Positions 1-6,599 of a DNA stretch of 11,845 bases are shown here, piece by piece; positions within the stretch are counted from its first letter, which is position 1, and every line of letters starts with the position of its first letter. The stretch spans positions 1-11,845 of the forward strand of contig MSXM01000081.1 in assembly GCA_002083565.1 (NCBI GenBank), given 5' to 3'. The position numbers were made by a program, and so were the translations under genes. Origin of the DNA: Nitrospira sp. ST-bin4 (GTDB lineage Bacteria; Nitrospirota; Nitrospiria; Nitrospirales; Nitrospiraceae). Below the pieces are notes generated by a model. It was not told where the DNA came from, did not search any database, and was given only the letters and a program-made list of their open reading frames with translations.

Positions 1-151
1 CGAAATGCCACCGCTTGTCTGCATAAATCGCCAGGCACTTCCGGCAGATAGCGGGCCCTTTCGGGGCCTTGAGCATCGCGTAAGGATCCTGTTTGGGAGA
101 CTCCCTCTCCTTGTAGGACATCGTGTAGCGTTTCCCTTGTCTTGTACTCAT
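1..151 (-). CDS. N-terminal part of a small CxxC protein, BCAM0308-like (partial, runs off left edge)
   Basis: The reverse strand opens with ATG at 151-149 and stays open to the window edge (50 codons, last whole codon at 4-2). The start is well supported: AAGGAGGAG lies 6 nt upstream of the ATG. The visible protein begins MSTRQGKRYT and is very basic. It carries a CxxC pair (C36, C39) in the context ICRKCLAIYADKRWHF. That pattern, a basic charged head containing DPY followed by a two-cysteine turn and a GRW-like stretch (here KRW), recalls the BCAM0308 family named after a Burkholderia low-oxygen-activated locus. The partner cysteines of a zinc ribbon would lie outside the window. The gene is divergent from the M50 protease gene. 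That it is a real gene is seen directly; the family name is from memory and could be wrong. Any zinc ribbon protein of similar size is the alternative. Confidence 0.6.
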   Translation of the reverse strand, partial: MSTRQGKRYTMSYKERESPKQDPYAMLKAPKGPAICRKCLAIYADKRWHF

Positions 152-599
152 GAGACGCTCCTCCTTGCAAATCAACTGGCGATTTCCAGCTGTGATAGTC
201 GAATACGTGCCGGAGTCGATGCATTCCCGGCCGTACATGAATCTGCGCAATCCTCATGCCATCATACCGGCGGGCGATTCGAGCATGATCTCGCGTGAGT
301 CGATTGAAAGAGCAGGCATTGCGAAGGTCCTGTATCTCGCTCATCAGGCAAAACGCCACAGGTCCGGTGAATTCTCTGTTGCAGGATGCAACAGGCACAT
401 TGATACCGGCGGTTACCGTCAGGCATGATCGGAGAAGCGGCACCGGTCTGCCAGCCTCGATGAACCACGAACAGTTCATGCGGCCTATCGGGGATGCCGG
501 ACCGCCTGATTCGGGTCGAACGGCCGGATCGTGGGAATGACGGCTCCGGCATGCAACTAGTGTGGCACCGGGATAGGGATCGGCTGCGGAGGAATGTCC
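152..599. other. Long divergent intergenic region, no convincing gene
   Basis: These 448 bases separate the divergent CxxC gene and the M50 protease gene. Short open frames exist on both strands, but none has a convincing ribosome binding site or recognisable protein. The divergent starts require promoters for both flanking genes here, yet I could not find a clear -35/-10 pair. The only notable structure is the 17-base hairpin repeat at 377-393. A 6-bp inverted pair (GCCGGA at 523-528, TCCGGC at 545-550) lies close to the protease start. The stretch may also hide a decayed gene that I cannot recognise. Confidence 0.5.
377..393. repeat. Perfect 7-bp inverted repeat
   Basis: The sequence TGTTGCAGGATGCAACA is a perfect 7-bp inverted repeat around a GGA centre, in the middle of the divergent gap. 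The spacing suits either a small hairpin or a dimeric regulator site. There is no T tract beside it, so it is not a typical intrinsic terminator. No known regulator consensus was recognised. Confidence 0.35.
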
Positions 600-1733
600 A
601 TGTTCGGCACACGCGCCACGCTGTTTGAACTGTACGGGGCTACAATCCGGATCGATCTCAACTGGATCTTTCTGGCGCCGCTTCTCACCTGGTCGCTTGC
701 GCAGGGATACTTTCCCGAATACTACCTCGGCCTCGCCGGTTCCACGTACTGGTGGATGGGGGCGTTCGGCGCGCTAGGCCTCTTCGGATCAATCGTGTTT
801 CACGAATGGGCCCATGCACTGGTCGCCAAACATTACGGCCTGCGGATCAAGAACATCACCCTCCTGATCTTCGGCGGTGTGGCACAGATGGATGAAGAGC
901 CGCCCAGTCCGAAGGCGGAGTGGCTGACGGCCATGGCCGGCCCGATTGCGAGCTTTGCGTTGAGCGCCGCCTGCTATCTGGCGTTCGCGGCCGGATATCG
1001 CATCCACTTGCCGATCGTTCCGTTAGGCCTGATCGGATATCTGGCGTTTGTAAATAGCCTTCTGGGGGGATTCAACCTGATCCCGGCCTTTCCTCTGGAT
1101 GGCGGGCGTGTGCTTCGCGCAGCCTTATGGCACTGGAAACAGGATCTCCATCGGGCCACCCGCTGGGCGTCCCGCATCGGATCCTGGTTCGGCCTTGCAC
1201 TGATTCTGTCGGGAATCTTCCACGTGATCACCGGCGATTTCATCATCGGTATCTGGTGGTTCGTCTTGGGTCTGTTCCTGCGGACAGCGGCCGGAACTGC
1301 GTATTATCAGGTGGTCGTGCGCGCCAAGCTCGGGGAAGCGCCGGTTCGCCGGTTCATGACGCCGAACCCGGCCACCGTCCCATCGGATCTCGCTCTCGAC
1401 GTACTGATTGAAGAGCACTTCTACCGTTCACTGCACGAGATGTACCCCGTGATGGAAGACACGCGCCTGATCGGGTGTGTCTATTCCAAACAAGTCGCCG
1501 GCATCCCGCGGGATCAATGGACACAGCTCACGGTCCGGGACATCCTCACGCCCTGTTCAGCAGAGAATACGATTGCCGCCGATACCAACGCGCTGGCCGC
1601 CCTGTCGATCATGAAACGGACCGGTACCAGCCGGCTCCTCGTGCTGGAGGACGACCGGCTCGCCGGCGTGGTAACGTTGAAAGACCTGCTGAAATTGCTC
1701 GCGCTGAAATTGAATCTGGAAGGCACGGCCTGA
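600..1733 (+). CDS. Site-2 protease family protein (M50) with C-terminal CBS pair
   Basis: This is an intramembrane zinc metalloprotease of the S2P/M50 family, expected to cut transmembrane substrates. Residues are numbered from the ATG at 594. The zinc motif HEWAH (H70, E71, H74) sits in a hydrophobic helix. The second metal motif NLIPAFPLDGG (N161, D169) lies about 90 residues later. Hydrophobic segments fall near 22-38, 56-75, 112-133, 141-160 and 198-228. Two CBS domains follow at about 250-305 and 313-372 and probably bind an adenine nucleotide, as in the SpoIVFB-like CBS subclass. The full length of 379 aa fits. I chose the second ATG at 600: GGAGGA (588-593) abuts the ATG at 594 with no spacing but is 6 nt from the one at 600. 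The substrate is unknown. A damaged copy of this gene's 3' end lies at 6375-6500. Confidence 0.9.
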   Translation: MFGTRATLFELYGATIRIDLNWIFLAPLLTWSLAQGYFPEYYLGLAGSTYWWMGAFGALGLFGSIVFHEWAHALVAKHYGLRIKNITLLIFGGVAQMDEEPPSPKAEWLTAMAGPIASFALSAACYLAFAAGYRIHLPIVPLGLIGYLAFVNSLLGGFNLIPAFPLDGGRVLRAALWHWKQDLHRATRWASRIGSWFGLALILSGIFHVITGDFIIGIWWFVLGLFLRTAAGTAYYQVVVRAKLGEAPVRRFMTPNPATVPSDLALDVLIEEHFYRSLHEMYPVMEDTRLIGCVYSKQVAGIPRDQWTQLTVRDILTPCSAENTIAADTNALAALSIMKRTGTSRLLVLEDDRLAGVVTLKDLLKLLALKLNLEGTA

Positions 1734-1833
1734 TTCATTCTCACTTGTGCCGTGGTTGCATGTACCGTTTCCGGGCAACTCCAGGAAGCCATGACCTTAA
1801 CCCTCGATTACGACCGGACAGCCTGAATCTTGT

Positions 1834-1861
1834 TTGCGGCCGACTGTGCTTCGGGTATGGT
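1834..1861 (+). promoter_or_regulatory. Candidate sigma-70-type promoter for the YihY gene
   Basis: TTGCGG (1834-1839) and TATGGT (1856-1861) are separated by 16 bases, a plausible -35/-10 pair. Transcription would begin near 1868, just before GGGGAGG (1871-1877). This agrees with a GTG start at 1890 for the downstream gene and argues against the in-frame ATGs at 1830 and 1857. The match to consensus is only moderate, so this is an inference. Confidence 0.35.
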
Positions 1862-1889
1862 AGAGACCACGGGGAGGATCGTTCGACCA

Positions 1890-3302
1890 GTGACCACCGC
1901 ACTACGACTCCGTCATTTTTTTGCTCATGAACTCTGGACCATGGATCTGGAAACGGTGCCGCGCGTGCCGCGCCTGGCCCTCCACCTGTTGCGTTTGATC
2001 CTCGCCGTGGCATTTGAAGTTCGCGTTCGACTGCTGGATGCGCGCGCGGCCGGCCTCGTCTACACCACGCTCCTGTCGCTCGTGCCGTTTCTGGCTGTCA
2101 TGTTTTCAGTCCTCAAAGCCTTCGGCGCGCATCAGCAGATTGAACCCCTTCTCAACCAGGTGCTGGAACCGCTGGGCCCCAAAGGCGCGGAGGTGACCGG
2201 CCAAATCATCGGGTTCGTCAACAATCTCAAGGTCGGTGTGCTCGGCGCAGTCGGCGTGGCCGGCCTCTTCTATACGACCTATTCGCTCATCGACAAGATC
2301 GAACAGGCCCTGAATGCTATTTGGAGGGTCCGGCAGGGCCGCACCTGGACTCGAAAGTTTACCGACTATTTGAGTGTCGTGCTGGTCGGACCGGTGCTGA
2401 TCTTCACCGCAATTGGATTGATCGCCTCGGTGCAAAGTCACGCGCTGATCGAGCGGCTAATGGCCATCGAGCCATTCGGCACCATCCTCGTGCTGGCGGC
2501 CGAACTGATGCCCTTCGCGCTGTTATGCGGCGTCTTCACATTTCTCTACAAATTTGTTCCAAACACCCAGGTGGCAGCATGGCCGGCACTGATCGGCGGC
2601 ATCACCGCCGCCTTGCTCTGGGGTATCGCCGGAGAAGCCTTTGCCGCCTTCGTCGCCGCGTCCGGAAAGTACAGCGCCATCTATTCCGGATTTGCCGTGC
2701 TGGTGCTCTTCCTCCTGTGGCTCTACGCCGGCTGGCTGATCATTCTGGTCGGCGCTCAGGTGTCCTTTTTTACACAACACCCGTCGGCCTATCGGGCGCA
2801 GTTTCTTCGGCACCAGGACACACCGGCGCTCCGGGAACGTCTCGTCCTGAACATCCTCGTCACGTTGGGCCGTCGTGCGTTGCGCGGTGAAGGTCCGATG
2901 CCCATGACGGAACTCGCACAGGAGTCGGGGCTGCCTCCGTCCGTCATTGAAGAGCAGATCATTGAGCTGGTCGATCAACGCCTCCTGGCCCGGACGGCGG
3001 AGCCGGAAGGAATCGCCCTCATCAAACCGCCGGAGTTGATGCCCCTCCATGAGATCCTGACTCTTGTGCGAGACGGCCATGGCCCGGTGCAGAACATTCC
3101 GGAGAAGCCGGAGGGACGAATCGGCACCCTCCTCCGGCAACGAGACGCGGCTGTGGCGCAGAGCCTCGCCGGCATGACCCTGCGCTCGCTGATCGCCGGC
3201 CAGGAACAGGAGAACCTTGCGGCGGACTCTCCTGAAAAGGCCGAACCATGCCGACCGTTCGGACATCCGCCGATCGATCACACTGAACGACGGGCGGGCT
3301 GA
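1890..3302 (+). CDS. YihY/virulence factor BrkB family inner-membrane protein with C-terminal extension
   Basis: This is a membrane protein of the YihY/BrkB family, once misnamed ribonuclease BN. Its molecular role is not established. From GTG at 1890 it is 470 aa. The opening (LRHFFAHELW) and the first membrane segment LLSLVPFLAVMFSVL (about 61-75) match the family, with further hydrophobic segments near 115-135, 162-182, 197-221, 231-256 and 267-294. After residue 300 a soluble tail of about 170 aa follows. In it, residues 316-370 read like a winged-helix fold (MTELAQESGLPPSVIEEQ, then a VDQRLLART wing). Such tails occur in some family members. The start is a choice: frames upstream (ATG at 1830 and 1857) overlap the likely promoter, while GGGGAGG at 1871-1877 serves the GTG, with a rather long 12-nt spacing. 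The gene lies 156 bp after the protease gene on the same strand. Confidence 0.85.
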   Translation: MTTALRLRHFFAHELWTMDLETVPRVPRLALHLLRLILAVAFEVRVRLLDARAAGLVYTTLLSLVPFLAVMFSVLKAFGAHQQIEPLLNQVLEPLGPKGAEVTGQIIGFVNNLKVGVLGAVGVAGLFYTTYSLIDKIEQALNAIWRVRQGRTWTRKFTDYLSVVLVGPVLIFTAIGLIASVQSHALIERLMAIEPFGTILVLAAELMPFALLCGVFTFLYKFVPNTQVAAWPALIGGITAALLWGIAGEAFAAFVAASGKYSAIYSGFAVLVLFLLWLYAGWLIILVGAQVSFFTQHPSAYRAQFLRHQDTPALRERLVLNILVTLGRRALRGEGPMPMTELAQESGLPPSVIEEQIIELVDQRLLARTAEPEGIALIKPPELMPLHEILTLVRDGHGPVQNIPEKPEGRIGTLLRQRDAAVAQSLAGMTLRSLIAGQEQENLAADSPEKAEPCRPFGHPPIDHTERRAG

Positions 3303-3334
3303 ATCCCTGAACGTCACTGAACGCGCCACGACAT

Positions 3335-3363
3335 CATATCGGGTTGCAAGCCACGCCGATATG
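3335..3363. promoter_or_regulatory. 8-bp-arm dyad upstream of the SLC13 gene, candidate operator
   Basis: CATATCGG (3335-3342) and CCGATATG (3356-3363) form a perfect inverted repeat with a 13-base spacer. It sits in the 115-bp gap between the YihY and SLC13 genes and directly abuts the candidate -35 element at 3364. No T run follows, so an intrinsic terminator is unlikely. A binding site for a dimeric regulator is the more natural reading, but no known consensus was recognised. Confidence 0.35.
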
Positions 3364-3393
3364 CTGACGACGGCAGCGGTCGGGCGGTAATAA
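3364..3393 (+). promoter_or_regulatory. Weak candidate promoter for the SLC13 gene
   Basis: CTGACG (3364-3369) and TAATAA (3388-3393) are 18 bases apart, about 25 bases before the ATG at 3418. The match is weak (4 of 6 and 3 of 6 consensus bases), but the position, between a dyad and a start codon, is suitable. Confidence 0.25.
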
Positions 3394-3417
3394 ACCGGAC
3401 CTCTTGAGAGACGTCAT

Positions 3418-5205
3418 ATGTCTTTCGAAATGGTGTTCCTGCTCCTCGTAGTGCTCTCCGCGGTGATCCTCTTCGTCACCGAAAAGCTCTCCGTGGATAT
3501 GGTGGCGCTGGTCATCATCGTCGTCTTGCTCCTCAGCGGGATCGTCACCCCCGAGGAAGGCCTGGCCGGCTTCAGCAACCCGGCGACCGTGACGGTCGGC
3601 GCGATGTTGATACTCAGCGCCGGGCTCTTCAAGAGCGGCGCCCTGAATCTTCTGGGAGCCGGACTCAGCAAGCTCAGCCGGCGCGGGATCACGGTCATGC
3701 TGCTGGCGATGATGATTCTGATCGGAACCATCTCCGCCTTCATCAACAATACCGCGGCCGTGGCCATGTTGATGCCGATCGTGATCGGCATGGCCCGCGA
3801 GACCCGCGTGAGCTCGTCAAAGCTCCTGATGCCGCTGTCGTTTGCGTCCATGTTCGGAGGCGTTTGCACGCTGATCGGCACTTCGACCAATATCCTGGTC
3901 AGCTCTGTCGCTGAACGGTACGGACAGCCGGGATTCGGGATGTTTGAAATGGCGCCGCTCGGCCTGGTCTTCTTCGCCGCAGGTACGGTGTACATGCTGA
4001 CGGTCGGCTTGCGCCTGATACCGGACCGTCGGACCGCCGACGACCTAACACAGCACTTCGACATGGACGACTATCTCACGGAGATCGTCCTGCTCCCTGA
4101 GGCGAGATCCGTCGGCACCACTATCGCCGACTGTCCGCTGGTACAGGAAATCGAACTCGATATTCTAGAGGTCCGGCGCGGGGCCGGCCGATTACTGTCT
4201 CCGGATCCCTTCACCCTACTGCAGGCGGACGACGTGCTGCTCGTCCGATGCAACGTCGCTCAGATCAAGCGATTGCAGGAGCGGGTCGGGATTGCGCTGA
4301 AACCGGAGATGCACTGGCAGGATAAAGACCTGGAGTCCGGCCATACACAGCTGATGGAAGCCGTCGTCGCTCCCTATTCGGTGTTGGACGGGAGATCACT
4401 GAAAGGGATCAGATTCCGAGACAACTTCGGTGCGACCGTACTGGCCGTCCGGCATCACGGCACAGTGGTGCATGATAACCTGAACACACGAACCCTTCGC
4501 GGAGGCGATGTACTGCTGCTCAAAGTACGAAGGGATTCGCTCGCTCGTCTCAGAGACAGCCCGGCCTTTGTGATGATCTCCGACGTGGGACTTCCGACAT
4601 TTCGAACGCACAAGCTTCTGACCGCGCTCGCAATCGTCGCCGGCGTGGTGGGCGTTGCGGCGCTCAACATTGTCCCCATCGTCGTCAGCGCGATCACCGG
4701 ATGCGTACTGCTCGTGTTGACCGGATGTCTGACGATGCAAGAAGCCTACAACGCCGTCGAATGGAGGATCATTTTTCTGCTGGCCGGCGTACTCACGCTG
4801 GGAGTCGCTCTGGAAAAGACAGGTACCGCATTATTGCTGTCCAACTGGCTGATCGCAACGGTTGGGATTTGGGGCCCCGTAGCGCTCGTGTCAGCACTAT
4901 ATCTCGTGACCTCCTTGCTGACGGAGACCATGTCGAACAACGCGACTGCCGCGCTCCTCGCGCCCATTGCCATTGCCGCGTCCCAGTCAATGGGCCTGGA
5001 TCCTCGTCCTTTCCTGATGGCCATCACCTTCGCAGCTTCAGCGAGCTTCATGACCCCGGTCGGCTACCAAACGAACACCCTGATCTATGGACCAGGCCGG
5101 TACACATTTAAGGATTTTCTTCGTGTCGGCACTCCACTGAACATCCTGTTCTGGCTGTTGGCCACGTTCTTGATTCCGGTCTTCTGGCCGTTTCAGCCGG
5201 CGTGA
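3418..5205 (+). CDS. SLC13-family permease with two central TrkA-C (RCK_C) domains
   Basis: This is a 595-aa inner-membrane transporter of the SLC13/divalent anion:Na+ symporter type, within the ion transporter superfamily. Two inverted membrane halves are visible, at about 1-200 and 397-590. Each has the paired signature loops of the fold: INNTAA (109-114) with IGTSTN (153-158) in the first half, and MSNNATAA (505-512) with GYQTN (549-553) in the second. The loop at about 215-385 holds two regulatory TrkA-C repeats (about 217-290 and 305-385; GRSLKGIRFRDNFGATVLAV is typical). The substrate cannot be read from sequence; relatives carry sulfate, dicarboxylates or other anions. ATG at 3418 has only a weak GAGAG ribosome site 7 nt upstream; ATG at 3430 is an alternative. 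The gene is followed 82 bp later by the MscS gene. Confidence 0.9.
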   Translation: MSFEMVFLLLVVLSAVILFVTEKLSVDMVALVIIVVLLLSGIVTPEEGLAGFSNPATVTVGAMLILSAGLFKSGALNLLGAGLSKLSRRGITVMLLAMMILIGTISAFINNTAAVAMLMPIVIGMARETRVSSSKLLMPLSFASMFGGVCTLIGTSTNILVSSVAERYGQPGFGMFEMAPLGLVFFAAGTVYMLTVGLRLIPDRRTADDLTQHFDMDDYLTEIVLLPEARSVGTTIADCPLVQEIELDILEVRRGAGRLLSPDPFTLLQADDVLLVRCNVAQIKRLQERVGIALKPEMHWQDKDLESGHTQLMEAVVAPYSVLDGRSLKGIRFRDNFGATVLAVRHHGTVVHDNLNTRTLRGGDVLLLKVRRDSLARLRDSPAFVMISDVGLPTFRTHKLLTALAIVAGVVGVAALNIVPIVVSAITGCVLLVLTGCLTMQEAYNAVEWRIIFLLAGVLTLGVALEKTGTALLLSNWLIATVGIWGPVALVSALYLVTSLLTETMSNNATAALLAPIAIAASQSMGLDPRPFLMAITFAASASFMTPVGYQTNTLIYGPGRYTFKDFLRVGTPLNILFWLLATFLIPVFWPFQPA

Positions 5206-5287
5206 GCCATAACTGCGCCATGGGTGGATGCCGGAAGCCGCCACGGCTATTGTGAACTCACGTTTCCACTGAACAACGGGGGATACG

Positions 5288-6184
5288 ATGGACACTTTGC
5301 AAGAGATACCGGGATTGATCAAGGGGTGGCTGAATATTCCGCTGTTTAAGATCGGCGCAGATCCCGTGACGCTCTGGACGATTGTTTCTCTGGTCGTTCT
5401 TTTCGTCCTGCTCCTGTGGTTGACGAAAAAGCTCAAAAACCTGATCGTCCTGAAACTGCTCGCGAACAGTCGGATCGACATCGGAGTCCGGCAGGCCACA
5501 GGCTCGATCGTCCGTTACATCATCATCGCGATCGGATTCGTCGTGATCTTGCAGACGGTCGGAATCGATCTCAGCACGGTGACGGTGCTGGCCGGCGCGC
5601 TGGGTATCGGAGTCGGCTTCGGGCTGCAATCGATCACGAACAACCTGGTCAGCGGCCTGATCCTCCTCTTCGAGCGGCCGATCAAAATCGGCGATCGCAT
5701 CGAGGTGGGAGAGGTGACGGGAGACGTCGTGGACATTTCGGTCCGCGCCACGACAGTGATCACCAACGACAACATCGCCATCATCATTCCCAACGCCGAG
5801 TTCATCGGTTCAACAGTCACGAATTGGAGTTATACGACCAGAGACGTGCGATTCAATTTTCCCGTGCGTGTCTCGTACCGGGAAGATCCCGAAGCCGTGC
5901 GAAAACTCCTTCTGGAAGTCGCCGGTAGCCATCCGGGCGTGCTCCAAGAACGGAAATCCGATGTCCTGTTCCAAGAGTTCGGCGAAAGCTGCTTCCAGTT
6001 TATTCTTCGGGTGTGGACACGGGACTACACAGACCGTCCCGGTGTGCTCCGGAGCGAGTTGAACTACGCGATCAGCCGGAAGTTTCGAGAGCATGGGATC
6101 GAGATACCGTATCCTCAACGCGACATTCACATCAAAGACGGGCAGTTGACGGTCGCAGCCCCTCCGCCATCTCACGCCCCATGA
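5288..6184 (+). CDS. MscS-family mechanosensitive ion channel
   Basis: This small-conductance mechanosensitive channel subunit should release ions and small solutes when membrane tension rises on hypo-osmotic shock. It has 298 aa, close to the classic MscS length. Membrane helices lie near 28-48 and 71-93. The pore helix with its Gly/Ala pattern runs from about 98 to 130 (LAGALGIGVGFGLQSITNNL). The beta domain includes the signature IIIPNAEFIGSTVTNWS (165-181). The C-terminal alpha/beta domain ends in IEIPYPQRDIHI (271-282), which is diagnostic for the family. ATG at 5288 is preceded by a purine-rich GGGGGA 5 nt upstream. The gene lies 82 bp after the SLC13 gene and may be co-transcribed with it. 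It converges with the DUF389 gene. It is not a long MscK-type protein. Confidence 0.93.
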   Translation: MDTLQEIPGLIKGWLNIPLFKIGADPVTLWTIVSLVVLFVLLLWLTKKLKNLIVLKLLANSRIDIGVRQATGSIVRYIIIAIGFVVILQTVGIDLSTVTVLAGALGIGVGFGLQSITNNLVSGLILLFERPIKIGDRIEVGEVTGDVVDISVRATTVITNDNIAIIIPNAEFIGSTVTNWSYTTRDVRFNFPVRVSYREDPEAVRKLLLEVAGSHPGVLQERKSDVLFQEFGESCFQFILRVWTRDYTDRPGVLRSELNYAISRKFREHGIEIPYPQRDIHIKDGQLTVAAPPPSHAP

Positions 6185-6599
6185 GCGCCAGAATTCGCCG
6201 GGCGATTGCTTCGCTGCTTGGTGTGCGTCACGCCTGTGCCAGGTCTTGCTGAAAAACCACGCTTGGAACCCGGCGACTGATACTACGGCGTGACACTCGA
6301 TCTCAGCTATGCCCTTGCTTTGAACTTCCCCGAGAATCATTCCTGGCAGAGTAAGAGCACGACGCCACGCGTCAATGAACCGGCGCCACCAGAATGCTCG
6401 CGCTGGGGACGACCGGCTCGCCGGCGTGGTGACGCTGAAAGAGTTGCTGAAATTGCTCGAGTTGAAATTGAATCTGGAAGGCACGGCCTGATTCGTCCTC
6501 GCCGACCTGCATGATTCATGTGGGTTCTTAAGTGAGTTCCCCGCTTCGGTGGCTTGATGGAATTTCTCGACGGCCTTGGCGAAACGCGCCCGTCGTAGT
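6185..6599. other. Convergent intergenic region holding a gene relic
   Basis: These 415 bases lie between the ends of the MscS (+) and DUF389 (-) genes. The right-centre part (6375-6500) is a damaged copy of the 3' end of the M50-CBS protease gene. I could not trace homology further into 6185-6374 or 6501-6599. No convincing intrinsic terminator with a T tract was seen for either convergent gene, although one would be expected. Short open frames here look non-coding. Confidence 0.5.
6375..6491 (+). pseudogene. Relic of the CBS-domain 3' end of an M50-CBS protease gene
   Basis: Bases 6408-6500 match 1650-1742 with 8 differences in 93 positions by eye. The match includes the last 27 codons (DDRLAGVVTL ... 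KLNLEGTA), the stop codon and 9 bases beyond it. Most coding differences are synonymous or conservative, which suggests descent from a once-functional paralog. Just upstream the match continues with two small losses: about 5 bases (a collapsed ACCGG repeat near 6382) and 1 base (CTGGGG near 6403 against CTGGAGG), each shifting the frame. The remaining frame from ATG at 6375 encodes 38 aa, with no ribosome site, no protease part and most of the CBS pair missing. It is presumably non-functional. Confidence 0.75.

Noticed and set aside
150..428. A 92-codon plus-strand open frame in the left gap.
   Set aside because: It has no ribosome site, its start lies inside the start of the divergent CxxC gene, and the product resembles no protein family.
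563..578. TGGCAC resembling the -24 element of a sigma-54 promoter before the protease gene.
   Set aside because: The -12 position reads TAGG, not the required GC of TTGCA, so the second element is missing.
1721..1755. Inverted GGCAC/GTGCC near the end of the protease gene as a terminator.
   Set aside because: The stem is only 5-6 bp with a loop near 20 bases and no T run.
5250..5265. TGTGA and TCAC close together before mscS, recalling a CRP/FNR site.
   Set aside because: The half-sites are separated by 2 bases, not 6 (CRP-type) or 4 (FNR-type TTGAT/ATCAA), so the geometry is wrong.
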